Shown: piece after piece, positions 15,932-26,200 of the stretch
Position numbering within the stretch: the first letter of the stretch is position 1
Layout: every line of letters begins with the position of its first letter
Assembly (NCBI GenBank): GCA_045577615.1
Contig: JAZNIT010000034.1
Location: forward strand, 1 to 64,000
Reading direction: 5' to 3'
Length of the DNA: 64,000 nucleotides
Source of the DNA: RGIG2206 sp045577615
GTDB lineage: Bacteria; Bacillota; Clostridia; Oscillospirales; Acutalibacteraceae
Notes under the pieces: model-generated
Told to the model about the DNA's origin: nothing
The model's database searches: none
The model's input: the letters and a program-made list of their open reading frames with translations, nothing else
Translations under genes and position numbers: made by a program

Positions 15932-17151
15932 TTTATAACAGCAACGCAGTATATTGGATATTTATGCAGTCCGTTATCGGCGTAGGCAGTCGTAAGCTAC
16001 TTCCGATAATTGACAGATTTGGTTCTGCTCGTAATTTTTGTGAATGCAGATTTGAGGATTTAAAAGAAACCGGATTGTTGTCTAAAAAAGAGTTGGATAA
16101 ATTCTCAAAGCTTACCCTTGATGATTGCAGAAAGGTTATGTCTATTTGCAACGAAAAGGGTTACAAAATCATAACTCCCAATGATAAAGAATATCCAAAA
16201 CGCTTGGCTCAAATTCCAAATCCACCCGCAGTTCTTTATGTGTATGGCGAAATGCCCGATATTGATAACGAGGTTGTCATCGCAATGGTTGGTACACGTA
16301 AATGCAGTGAACGTGGCAAAAGTATTGCCCGTGAGCTGTCAGCACGTCTTACAGCAGCAGGTGCTATTATTGTCAGCGGCGGCGCAAAGGGTATTGATGC
16401 ATCAGCACATATTGGTGCAATAAGAGCAGGCGGCAAAACCTACGCTGTTTTAGGTTGTGGCCTTAACTATCCTTATCTTGCAGCCAATGCTCAGCTGCGT
16501 GAGGATATTGCTCAAAATGGCGCGTTAATCAGTGAGTTTCCGCCTAATGCTGCTGCAAGCAAGTTCACGTTTCCAATCAGAAACAGGATTATATCAGGCT
16601 TGTGCTTAGGCACAATTATAGTAGAAGCCACACATAGCAGTGGTTCGCTGATTACAGTTGATCACGCTTTGGAGCAGGGCAGAGATATATTTGTTATTCC
16701 CGGCGAAATCTCCGACCCTTTATATGCAGGGTCTAATCGTCTTATAAGGGATGGCGCCATTGCTATCACTACCCCTTATGACGTGCTGAGTGAATATAAC
16801 GATTTTTATCCCCATAAGCTTAACCTTGATGGCACCAAGGAAACGATAACTTGTGATGATCCATCAGTTGTTGATTCTATTAACGATGTAGTTCCCATAA
16901 CTGAGTCCGAGATGAAGCAGGACGACGATGATGTGAAATGCGTTGTTGATATTGATTTAGACGGATTGACTGACAGCGCAAAAATATTGCTTAATGAATT
17001 TAAAAAATCAGATAGTGAGTATTTTGACGTCATTTCTGCAAATTGTAATCTTGATCCGTCTTTGGCTATTGCAGCACTTACTGAATTGGAAATTATGGGT
17101 ATAGTTACCGCACAACCGGGCGGTAGATATATTTTAAATATAGGAGGATAA
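15928..17151 (+). CDS. dprA: DNA-processing protein DprA
   Basis: DprA (Smf) binds incoming single-stranded DNA and loads RecA during natural transformation. It is widespread also in bacteria not known to be competent. Visible features are an N-terminal helical SAM-like region (GVGSRKLLPIIDRFGSA), the Rossmann core with MVGTRKCSERGK, IVSGGAKGIDASAH, GCGLNYPYLAAN and FPIRNRIISGL, and a C-terminal winged-helix region (about 340-407). GTG 15928 forms a GTGA overlap with the methyltransferase stop; ATG 15910 is the alternative. topA follows after 1 nt. DprA beside TopA is a common Firmicute arrangement. Confidence 0.95.
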   Translation: MIYNSNAVYWIFMQSVIGVGSRKLLPIIDRFGSARNFCECRFEDLKETGLLSKKELDKFSKLTLDDCRKVMSICNEKGYKIITPNDKEYPKRLAQIPNPPAVLYVYGEMPDIDNEVVIAMVGTRKCSERGKSIARELSARLTAAGAIIVSGGAKGIDASAHIGAIRAGGKTYAVLGCGLNYPYLAANAQLREDIAQNGALISEFPPNAAASKFTFPIRNRIISGLCLGTIIVEATHSSGSLITVDHALEQGRDIFVIPGEISDPLYAGSNRLIRDGAIAITTPYDVLSEYNDFYPHKLNLDGTKETITCDDPSVVDSINDVVPITESEMKQDDDDVKCVVDIDLDGLTDSAKILLNEFKKSDSEYFDVISANCNLDPSLAIAALTELEIMGIVTAQPGGRYILNIGG

Positions 17152-17152
17152 T

Positions 17153-19252
17153 ATGTCTAAACTTGTAATTGTTGAGTCACCATCAAAAGCTAAAACAATA
17201 CAAAAATATTTAGGCTCAGGCTATCAGGTTATGGCTTCAATGGGTCATATTCGCGATTTGCCCCAATCTAAGATTGGTATAGATATTGAAAACGGCTTTA
17301 TACCTCAATATATTAACATTAAGGGCAAATCTGATCTTATCAAAAAGCTTAAGGAGCAGGCCGCTCAATGTGACGGCGTATTGCTTGCAACCGACCCTGA
17401 CCGTGAGGGTGAAGCAATATCTTGGCACCTTGCAAATATTCTTGCACTTGATATAAACGAAGCTAACCGCGTTACATTTAACGAAATCACCAAAAATACT
17501 GTTTCGCAAGAAATCGGCAAACCCCGTTCAATTAATATGGAGCTTGTTGATGCTCAGCAGGCTCGTCGTGTGCTTGATCGCCTTGTGGGTTATAAAATCA
17601 GTCCCTTCTTGTGGAAGAAGATTCGTCATGGCCTTTCTGCAGGTCGTGTTCAATCGGTTGCTGTAAAGATTATCGTTGACCGTGAAAAGGAAATTCGTAA
17701 TTTTGTACCTGAAGAATATTGGACTTTGGATGCTGTATTAGCTCCTTTGGGCCTTAAATCAGCTAAATTCAGCGCTAAATTCTATGGCACTGATGATGGC
17801 AAGCTTGATATTAAAACCAGCGAGCAAGCTAACAAGATTCTTAGCGAAGTATCATCAGCAGATTTTATTGCTAAATCTGTTAAAAAAGGTGTAAGAAACA
17901 AGCGTCCTGCACCGCCCTTTATCACCTCAACCTTACAACAAGAGGCCTCAAGAAAACTTGGATTTACTTCTAAGCGTACTATGAGAATTGCTCAAGCTCT
18001 TTATGAAGGTGTTGAGATTTCAGGCTTGGGTGCTACCGGTCTTATTACCTATATGCGTACCGACTCTTTGCGTATATCAGACGAAGCACGTAAGGTCGGT
18101 GAGAATTATATAATTTCAAAGTTTGGTAAGGAGTATTTGCCTGCAAAACCTGTTTTCTATAAAACTAAAGCGGGGGCTCAGGATGCTCACGAAGCAATTC
18201 GTCCCACTATGCCTGACCTTACCCCCGAAAAGGTAAAAGGCGACCTTACACAAGAGCAGTATAAGCTTTATGAACTTATTTGGTCACGCTTTATTGCAGG
18301 TCTTATGGCACCTTGTGTGCATAATACGGTTAATGTTGATATTTCTGCCGCTGACTATATCTTCAAGGCTTCTGGTTATACTGTTAAGTTCGACGGATAT
18401 ACTGCTGTTTATGAAGAATCAACCGATACTGAGGCTGAATCCGAAAAGTCTTTGCCTAACATTAAAGAAGGCGATGTACTCGATCTGATTGATGTTAAAC
18501 CTAATCAGCACTTTACACAGCCTCCTGCAAGATATACCGAAGCAAGCCTTATCAAATTGCTTGAAGAGAAGAATATCGGCCGTCCCAGCACCTTTGCTAC
18601 AATTATCAGCACCATTCTTGCACATGAATATGTTAAGATGGAAAAGAAGAGTCTTGTTCCCACTCCTCTTGGTGAAATTGTTACCGAGCAGATGGAGCAG
18701 CACTTTAACAGCATAGTTGACATTAAGTTCACTGCTGATATGGAGAAAGAGCTTGACAGCATTGAAGAAGGCAAGCTTAAATGGGTACAGATGATCGAGG
18801 CCTTTTATAGCAAGTTCAGCAAGACTCTTAAGTCGGCTGAAGAGGCTATGACAGGTGTTAAGATTAAAGTTCCCGAAGAAGAAACCGATGTAATTTGTGA
18901 CCAATGCGGCCGTAAGATGGTTATTAAAACCGGTCGTTTTGGCAAATTCTTGGCTTGCCCTGGTTATCCCGAATGTAAGAATACCAAACCAATCACAGTT
19001 GAAACAAAGGGTCAATGTCCCAAATGTAACTCAAAAATGCTTCAAAAGAAGTCGGCAAAGGGTTACAAATATTTTGGCTGTGAGAATAATGAGTGCAAAT
19101 TTATGACTTGGGATGAGCCTACTGCAGAGCTTTGTCCCAACTGCAACAAGACCTTGTTTAAGGCTCGTGGGGGTATTATTAAGTGTCTTAACGATGGTTG
19201 CGGATTTGAAAAGAAGGCTGAGCGTAAATCACGCAAGAAAGCAGAGGAGTAA
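17153..19252 (+). CDS. topA: DNA topoisomerase I
   Basis: A type IA topoisomerase of 699 residues that relaxes negative supercoils. The TOPRIM domain (VIVESPSKAKTIQKYLG; TDPDREGEAISWH with the metal-binding DPD) is followed by the catalytic region with active-site Tyr300 in LITYMRTDS, and three C-terminal four-cysteine zinc ribbons (starting about residues 581, 618 and 660). It is preceded by GGAGGATA as Shine-Dalgarno and followed 2 nt later by trmFO. All domains look intact. Confidence 0.98.
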   Translation: MSKLVIVESPSKAKTIQKYLGSGYQVMASMGHIRDLPQSKIGIDIENGFIPQYINIKGKSDLIKKLKEQAAQCDGVLLATDPDREGEAISWHLANILALDINEANRVTFNEITKNTVSQEIGKPRSINMELVDAQQARRVLDRLVGYKISPFLWKKIRHGLSAGRVQSVAVKIIVDREKEIRNFVPEEYWTLDAVLAPLGLKSAKFSAKFYGTDDGKLDIKTSEQANKILSEVSSADFIAKSVKKGVRNKRPAPPFITSTLQQEASRKLGFTSKRTMRIAQALYEGVEISGLGATGLITYMRTDSLRISDEARKVGENYIISKFGKEYLPAKPVFYKTKAGAQDAHEAIRPTMPDLTPEKVKGDLTQEQYKLYELIWSRFIAGLMAPCVHNTVNVDISAADYIFKASGYTVKFDGYTAVYEESTDTEAESEKSLPNIKEGDVLDLIDVKPNQHFTQPPARYTEASLIKLLEEKNIGRPSTFATIISTILAHEYVKMEKKSLVPTPLGEIVTEQMEQHFNSIVDIKFTADMEKELDSIEEGKLKWVQMIEAFYSKFSKTLKSAEEAMTGVKIKVPEEETDVICDQCGRKMVIKTGRFGKFLACPGYPECKNTKPITVETKGQCPKCNSKMLQKKSAKGYKYFGCENNECKFMTWDEPTAELCPNCNKTLFKARGGIIKCLNDGCGFEKKAERKSRKKAEE

Positions 19253-19254
19253 TT

Positions 19255-20562
19255 GTGACAGTTAGAGTTATCGGCGCAGGACTTGCAGGCTGTGAGGCTG
19301 CAATCAGACTTGCGAAACATGGTATAGATGTTGAATTATACGAGATGAAGCCTATAAAGAAGTCGGCTGCACATCATAGCGATATGTTTGCCGAGCTTGT
19401 ATGCTCAAACTCTCTTAAGGCATCTCGTATTGAGTCATCTGCCGGCTTGCTTAAGGAAGAGATGCGCCGATTTGGCTCTGTCACTATGGATGCTGCAAAT
19501 GTTTCAGCTGTTGCAGCCGGTGGTGCGCTGGCTGTTGACAGAGATATATTTAGCCAATATATTACTGATGCTGTTAAAAGCTACGATAACATCAAAATAG
19601 TTAATGAGGTTGTTGAAAGACTTGACACTTATATATTAGCTATAGTTGCTACAGGTCCACTTACAGACTCAGCGTTGGCCAACAATATTTCTGAACTTTG
19701 CGGTGGTTTGCTTAATTTTTATGATGCAGCAGCGCCCATTGTTTCTGCAGACAGTATCGATATGGAATGTGCTTTTTGTGCATCAAGATATGACAGAGGC
19801 GGCGATGATTACATAAATTGCCCAATGAACAAAGAGCAATATGATGCTTTTTATGAGCAGCTTGTTTCTGCCGAAAGAATTGAACTTAAAAGTTTTGAAA
19901 AAGACAAAAAGCTTTATGAAGGCTGTATGCCTATAGAGCTTATGGCAGAGAGAGGTCACGACACCATTCGTTTTGGCCCTATGAAGCCGGTTGGACTTGT
20001 TGACCCCAGAACTTCACACAGACCGTGGGCAAATCTGCAGTTAAGACGAGAAAATGCATCAGGCACTATGTATAATCTTGTTGGTTTTCAAACTAATCTT
20101 AAATTTTCAGAACAAAAACGCGTGTTTTCAATGATTCCTGCACTGAAAAACGCTGAGTTCTTCAGATACGGCGTTATGCACCGCAACACATTTATTGATT
20201 CACCACGCGTTTTAAATAAGGATTTATCTTTAAAGAAATATCCCAACTTGTTCTTTGCAGGTCAAATTACAGGTGTTGAAGGATATACAGAATCGGCTAT
20301 GTGTGGTATAATTGCTGCTGAAAATGTAATAAGGCGTATTGAAAACAGAACACCTCTCAATCTGCCTGATTACACGATGACGGGCGCACTGTTAAATTAT
20401 ATAACCGATGAAACGGTTAAGAATTTTCAGCCTATGGGCGCTAATTTTGGCGTTTTGCCATCTTTGGATGTAACAATCAGAGATAAAAAAGAACGATATA
20501 TGGCATTGTCAAATCGTGCGTTAGTATGGTATGATAATAATGTTGAGGAGGTCAAACAATGA
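19255..20562 (+). CDS. trmFO: tRNA (uracil-5-)-methyltransferase TrmFO
   Basis: This folate- and FAD-dependent enzyme makes ribothymidine at position 54 of tRNA. The N-terminal FAD-binding GAGLAGCEAAIRLA and the family's EMKPIKKSAAHHSDMFAELVCSNS are clear. MRFG-type (RFGPMKPVGLVDPRT) and AGQITGVEGYTESAMCG segments follow. The protein has 435 residues. The start is GTG 19255, 2 nt after topA, with GAGGAG inside the topA end. Its stop overlaps the plsX start (ATGA). topA-trmFO is a conserved Firmicute pair. Confidence 0.97.
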   Translation: MTVRVIGAGLAGCEAAIRLAKHGIDVELYEMKPIKKSAAHHSDMFAELVCSNSLKASRIESSAGLLKEEMRRFGSVTMDAANVSAVAAGGALAVDRDIFSQYITDAVKSYDNIKIVNEVVERLDTYILAIVATGPLTDSALANNISELCGGLLNFYDAAAPIVSADSIDMECAFCASRYDRGGDDYINCPMNKEQYDAFYEQLVSAERIELKSFEKDKKLYEGCMPIELMAERGHDTIRFGPMKPVGLVDPRTSHRPWANLQLRRENASGTMYNLVGFQTNLKFSEQKRVFSMIPALKNAEFFRYGVMHRNTFIDSPRVLNKDLSLKKYPNLFFAGQITGVEGYTESAMCGIIAAENVIRRIENRTPLNLPDYTMTGALLNYITDETVKNFQPMGANFGVLPSLDVTIRDKKERYMALSNRALVWYDNNVEEVKQ

Positions 20563-21569
20563 GAATTGTAGTTGATGCTTTTGGCGGAGATAATGCTCCT
20601 TTGGAAATTTTGAAGGGCTGCGAATTAGCTGTAAAAGAGGCTGATATAGAGATTGTCCTTTCAGGCAACGAATCCGATATTATAAATTGTGCAAAAGAGA
20701 ATAACATCTCTCTTGATAAAATGTCTGTTTTACAAGCTGATTCTGTAATTACAATGGAGGATCATCCCGACGTTGTAATTAGAAGTAAAAAAGATTCTTC
20801 AATGGCAGTTGGTCTTAAATCGGTTGCTCAAGGTGAGGGAGACGCTTTTGTTTCTGCCGGTAGCACCGGCGCTTTGGTTGTAGGTGCTACTTTTATGGTC
20901 AAACGTATAAAAGGCGCTAAAAGAGCTGCTCTTGCACCCATTTTGCCTACTGATGACGGTAACGGCGTTATGCTGATTGACAGTGGTGCTAACGTTGAAT
21001 GCCGCCCTGAAATGCTTTTACAATTCGGTATTATGGGCTACTACTATATGAAGGGTATGGGTGTCGAAAATCCTCGCGTTGGTTTACTTAACGTTGGCAC
21101 TGAGGATACCAAGGGCAGTGAACTTCAGCTTCAGGCTTTTAAGCTTTTGAGCGAATCTGAGGTTAACTTTGTTGGTAATGTGGAAGCTCGTGACGTGCTT
21201 AACGGCGTTTGTGATGTTCTTGTTTGTGATGGTTTTAGCGGCAATGTTTTGCTCAAAACCTGCGAAGGAACTGTTGCAGTACTTATGAATAATCTTCGTC
21301 CTGTATTCAAGAAGAATTTTCTTACAATGCTTTGCTATTCTATACTTAAGCCCGGTCTTAAGGGCTTTAAAGCAAAGCTTGACTATAACGAGCATGGCGG
21401 CGCACCTTTGATGGGTGTCACCAAGCCTGTAATTAAAGCTCACGGCAGCTCAAAGGCAACAGCTTTTAAAAATGCAATTTTGCAGGCTGTTAGATTTGCC
21501 AACAGCGGTGCAATTGATAAAATTGCTAATGATATTTCAACTAAAAAGGAGGTAACCGCTGATGAATAA
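20559..21569 (+). CDS. plsX: Phosphate acyltransferase PlsX
   Basis: PlsX converts acyl-ACP to acyl-phosphate, the donor for PlsY in phospholipid synthesis. The 336-residue sequence has the family features: VDAFGGDNAPLEILKGC at the N-terminus, STGALVVGATF, GANVECRPEMLLQFGIMG, NVGTEDTKGSELQ and CDGFSGNVLLKTCEG. It overlaps trmFO by 4 nt and rnc by 8 nt. In many Firmicutes acpP lies between plsX and rnc; here no acyl-carrier-protein gene is present in the interval. Confidence 0.97.
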   Translation: MRIVVDAFGGDNAPLEILKGCELAVKEADIEIVLSGNESDIINCAKENNISLDKMSVLQADSVITMEDHPDVVIRSKKDSSMAVGLKSVAQGEGDAFVSAGSTGALVVGATFMVKRIKGAKRAALAPILPTDDGNGVMLIDSGANVECRPEMLLQFGIMGYYYMKGMGVENPRVGLLNVGTEDTKGSELQLQAFKLLSESEVNFVGNVEARDVLNGVCDVLVCDGFSGNVLLKTCEGTVAVLMNNLRPVFKKNFLTMLCYSILKPGLKGFKAKLDYNEHGGAPLMGVTKPVIKAHGSSKATAFKNAILQAVRFANSGAIDKIANDISTKKEVTADE

Positions 21570-22248
21570 TTTTCAGTTGGTTATCGGCTATAAATTTAAT
21601 AATGTTAATCTTTTGAAGCGTGCAATGACTCATTCCTCCTATGCAAATGAAACCAGGGATGCTGAAGGCTCTAATGAGCGACTTGAGTTTTTGGGCGATG
21701 CTGTTTTGTCCATTATTGTATCTGATGCTATTTTCAAAGATTACACCCAATTACCTGAGGGTGAACTTACCAAGATAAGGGCCTCTCTAGTATGTGAGAA
21801 TTCTCTTTGTGCATTTGCTAAAGAGATCGCGCTTGGCGACTATATTCTGCTTGGTAAAGGCGAAAGACTTACCGGCGGAAACAAGCGTCCTTCAATATTA
21901 GCAGATGCTTTCGAAGCTCTTATTGCTGCAATTTATCTTGACGGTGGCATTGAGGCCGCAACAAAGTTTGTGATGGGTTTTGTTGAGCGAGAATTGTCCG
22001 ATAATAATTGGGGTTCTTTTGAGGATTACAAAACTATGCTTCAAGAGATTATTCAGAAAAATCCTGAAGAAATTCTTGAATATAGACTTGCCGGTGAAAG
22101 CGGTCCTGACCATGATAAACGCTTTGAGGTTGAGATTTTGCTCAACAGCAATATAATTGGCAGAGGTTCTGCCCGTTCAAAGAAAAAGGCTGAACAGCTT
22201 GCTGCTAAAGAGGCATTAAGACTTATGGGCGAGTTAAATGAGCGCTAA
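21562..22248 (+). CDS. rnc: Ribonuclease III
   Basis: It cleaves double-stranded RNA in rRNA precursors and structured mRNAs. The RNase III signature ERLEFLGDAVLS is at residues 40-50, with further catalytic acidic residues in LADAFEALIAAIYLDGG. The C-terminal double-stranded RNA-binding domain (about 155-225; ends RSKKKAEQLAAKEAL) is complete. Total length is 228 residues. Shine-Dalgarno AAAAGGAGG lies inside plsX. It overlaps the radical SAM gene by 11 nt, and rnc-(radical SAM)-smc-ftsY is a typical clostridial order. Confidence 0.97.
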   Translation: MNNFQLVIGYKFNNVNLLKRAMTHSSYANETRDAEGSNERLEFLGDAVLSIIVSDAIFKDYTQLPEGELTKIRASLVCENSLCAFAKEIALGDYILLGKGERLTGGNKRPSILADAFEALIAAIYLDGGIEAATKFVMGFVERELSDNNWGSFEDYKTMLQEIIQKNPEEILEYRLAGESGPDHDKRFEVEILLNSNIIGRGSARSKKKAEQLAAKEALRLMGELNER

Positions 22249-23224
22249 TATTTCGATTTTTGTGCCTCATAACGGTTGCCCAAATATGTGCAGCTTTTGC
22301 AACCAGTTTGCTATTACTTCACATATAAAGCAACCGGGTGTAAACGATATTATTAACGCTGTAAATATTGCAACCAGTTCTAAAAATTATAATCCTAAAG
22401 ATACCGAAATAGCCTTTTTTGGTGGCAGTTTTACAGCCATTGATAAGGGTTATATGATTGAGCTGTTGTCGGTAGCTTGTGATTTTGTTAAGCAAAACAA
22501 AGTTAGCGGAATTCGTCTTTCAACCAGACCTGATGCTGTTTCTACCGATATTCTTGATATCCTTAAAAAGTATGGTGTAACCACCATTGAGCTTGGAGCT
22601 CAAAGTATGGTTGATAGTGTGCTGTCTGCAAATCACAGAGGACATACCGCAAACGATGTTGTAGTAGCTTCAAAGCTTATTAAAAGCTATGGCTTTAAGC
22701 TTGGCTTACAGATGATGACCGGCTTGTATAAAGATGATAATCAAGGATCTATATACACTTGCGATAATTTTATAAAAATTAACCCTGATTTTGTTCGTAT
22801 TTACCCTACAATTGTGCTTAAGGGTACATTGTTGGAAAAACTGTATAACGAGGGTTTATATTTTCCGCAATCAGTAAATGAAGCAGCAGATTTGTGCGCA
22901 CAGCTTATTAAAAGATTTAATAATGCGCATATCCCGATAATTCGATTGGGGCTGCATTCCATTGATGAAGATGAATATGTTGCAGGTCCTTGGCACAGCG
23001 CTTTTGGTGAGCTATGTGAAGGTTCAGTTGTACTTAATAAGATTAAAGAGAAGATTGATAAACCCGGAAATTACAGGGTTTTGGTTCATCCTTCTATGAC
23101 TTCAAAAACTATTGGACATAAAAGGTCTAACATTGCTGCACTTGAAGAGATGAATATAAATATTAAAGTGTTTTCAGACAATAAAATTGATAAAGATTCC
23201 ATTGTTATTGAGGAAGTGAGATAA
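22238..23224 (+). CDS. Elp3-like radical SAM protein
   Basis: The radical SAM cluster motif is CPNMCSFC (Cys14, Cys18, Cys21), followed by FFGGSFTAID and ELGAQSMVDSVL, the pattern of the Elp3/HemN-like family. The 328-residue protein lacks the Elp3 acetyltransferase domain, so it is the short clostridial version usually found between rnc and smc. The substrate is unknown; tRNA or cofactor modification is plausible. It overlaps rnc, and smc starts 1 nt after it. Confidence 0.88.
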   Translation: MSANISIFVPHNGCPNMCSFCNQFAITSHIKQPGVNDIINAVNIATSSKNYNPKDTEIAFFGGSFTAIDKGYMIELLSVACDFVKQNKVSGIRLSTRPDAVSTDILDILKKYGVTTIELGAQSMVDSVLSANHRGHTANDVVVASKLIKSYGFKLGLQMMTGLYKDDNQGSIYTCDNFIKINPDFVRIYPTIVLKGTLLEKLYNEGLYFPQSVNEAADLCAQLIKRFNNAHIPIIRLGLHSIDEDEYVAGPWHSAFGELCEGSVVLNKIKEKIDKPGNYRVLVHPSMTSKTIGHKRSNIAALEEMNINIKVFSDNKIDKDSIVIEEVR

Positions 23225-23225
23225 C

Positions 23226-26200
23226 TTGAGATTAAAATCTATTGAGGTTCAGGGCTTCAAGTCTTTTGCTGACAAGACTGTTCTTAAATTCGGCGAAGGT
23301 ATGACTGCAGTTGTCGGCCCTAACGGTAGCGGTAAGAGTAACATTTCTGACGCTGTTCGTTGGGTTTTGGGCGAACAGTCAAACAAAACTCTGCGCGGCA
23401 ACAAGATGGAGGACGTTATTTTTAACGGTACTGCCACCCGTAAGCGTCTGGGATTTGCCGAGGTTACACTTGTTATAGATAATAAAGACAGAAATTTGCC
23501 CTGTGATTCAGATGAGGTTTCTATTTCGCGACGTTATTTCAGATCGGGCGAAAGTGAATATCGTATAAATAACGCAAGTGTTCGTCTTAAGGACATTCAC
23601 GAGATGTTTATGGATACCGGTCTTGGCAGAGATGGTTACTCAATGATTGGCCAAGGCAAAATTGATGATATAGTTGGCACAAAAACTTCTTCAGAGCGCC
23701 GAGATATTTTTGAAGAGGCAGCCGGTATTTCACGCTATCGTTACAGAAAGATTGAAGCTGAGCGCAAACTTTCTCAAGCCGAGGAAAATCTGGTGCGTTT
23801 GCGCGATATTTTGACCGAAGTAGAAGGTCGCATTGGACCGCTTAAGGAGCAAAGTCGAAAGGCTACCTTGTTCTTGGAATATGCTGAAGAACAGCAAAGC
23901 TTGCAGATTGGTCTGTGGCTTTATAATCTTTCGAAATATAAGGATTTGTTGCGGGAGCAAGAGATGAAAATTGCAACCGTAAGAAATCAATATGAAGATA
24001 TTAACTCAAAGATAGCAACACTCGACAGTATGATTGATAATTCTGCCGACGAATCAATGCGCCTTAACGCACAAACCGATGATGCAAGACGTAACGCATC
24101 AGCATTTGATGAGGAAGCTGCTAAGTTTGAGGCGGATGTTGCAGTTTTAAACAATACAATAGAGCATAACAATGAAACTGTAGCTCGTATTCGTGATGAA
24201 ATTGATGAGCTGGTTAATGGTTCTGCTAACAGCGAGGATGAAATATCCTTAAAGCGACAGGCGATTTTATTAAAGCAGCAATCGGTTGCTGAAGAACAGT
24301 CAGCGCTTGATAAGGTTAATGATGAGCTTTTAAGTATTATTACAGTTAGCGACGGATTTTCTGCAATTATCGATTCTTTGTCTGCAAAGCTTAATGCTTT
24401 ATCTTTGGAATTATCAGATAAAAAGGTTGCAGTTATGACCTCTCGTTCAACTGCAGATGAAATCAAATCAAGAATGTCTGCCATTGATTTATCTTTGTCA
24501 GAAAAGCAGGCCAACCTGGATAAATTGAATGATGAACTTAAAGATTTGGATGCTGATCTTACCGAGTGCGAAAGTACAGTTGAAAAATGCACCAATTTTT
24601 TGAAGGGTAAGCAGATTATCTATAATACCCGCAAGGAGAAGGCTGAAAATCTTAAAACTGAAATTGATAAGCTCACCTTGCAGGAGGGTGAAACCCGTCG
24701 CAGAGCAGCAATTTTGACCGACCTCGACAAAAACATAGAGGGTTTGGGCAATGCTGTTAAGGGCGTTGTTGAAGCGTCTAAATCAGGTGTTCTGCGTGGT
24801 ATTTACGGCCCTGTTTCAAAACTAATTTCTGTTGATTCAGAGAACGCTCTTGCAATTGAAACCGCTCTTGGTGGTGCGATTCAGGATGTCGTTGCAGAAA
24901 GCGTTGACGATGTAAAGCGTGCTATTGCATACCTTAAAAATAACAAGGGTGGCCGCGCAACTTTTCATCCTGTTGCAGTAATCAAGCCTCGTGAATTTAC
25001 CGAAAAGGGTCTTGACGATTGCTACGGCTTTGTAGGTATGGCTGATGAACTTGTCAGTTGTGACAAAAAGTATAAAAACGTTATTTCTCGTCTTTTGGGC
25101 GGCGTAGCCGTTGCAGAAGATCTTGATAGCGCTGTAACTATCGGCAAGAAGTTTGGCAATCGATTCCGAGTTGTTACACTTGATGGCCAGGTTGTTAATG
25201 CAGGCGGTTCTATGACCGGTGGATCTGTAATCAAAAATGCAGGCATTTTAAGCCGCTCGGGCGAAATCAAGAAGCTTTTGGAAAAGGCTGACAAGATTAA
25301 AAATGAAATCGAAGAATTAACCGATAAGCAGAAAACGTTGCTTAATGAGATAGCTCAAATTGATGCCGATATGCTCATTATGCAAAGTGCTGTTACAACT
25401 GCGCAAGAGGATAAAATTCGTGTTTTAGGCGAAATTAAGCGCGTTAGTGAGCAAATCTCTACTGTTAAGGTTGATGTTGATGCTTTGCAAGCTGAAAAGA
25501 ATCAATCAACTACAAGAATCACCGAGCTTGCAGCTGTTGAGAAGACTGCAGCCGTTGACATTGAGCGACTTAATAATGATATTCAAGATGCGCAATCCAA
25601 GCTTGAAGATCAAATTGGCGGCAGAGATACATCTGCAGCAAAACGTGAGCTTTTGACTCTTAAAGTTAGCGATCACAAGACAAGAATTTTTGAATTTGGT
25701 AAGGATATTGAGGTTCTTGAAGGTGCTATAAACGATATTATCAGTCGTTCTGCTGATCGCAGTGAGAGGGTAAACAAGCTTAGTGCTGAAATTGATGAGA
25801 TTAACGCAAGAAATGCAACAATAGGCGAACAAATCAGTAACATTGCTGCTAAGGCTTCTGAGCTGCGTAATAAAGCTGAACAGTGCAGACAATCGGTTGC
25901 TGATATTATTCAAAAGCGCGATGAAATCGATTCTAACATCCAACAGATGAGATTGGATTCTCGTTCTGCAGGTGAAGATAAAGAAAAGGTAAGCGGCGAG
26001 CTTGTAAGACTTGAAGAGCGCAAAATCTCAATGGTACATGAATACGATGATACCATTAAGAAAATGTATGACGAATACGGTCTTACTCGCAGTGAAGCCG
26101 AAGAAAAAGCAACTATTCCTGAAGATATTAATGTTGCTCAGCATCGTCTGACCGAGCTTAAGGGTAAAATCCGCTCTTTAGGTAATGTTAACGTTGCTGC

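Noticed and set aside
18419..19015. 198-codon open frame on the minus strand inside topA
   Set aside because: It lies wholly antisense to an intact conserved gene, has no ribosome-binding site or recognisable domain, and is explained by the codon bias of topA.
23987..24595. 202-codon minus-strand frame inside smc
   Set aside because: A Ser/Leu-rich shadow of the coiled-coil coding sequence, without start signals or homology.
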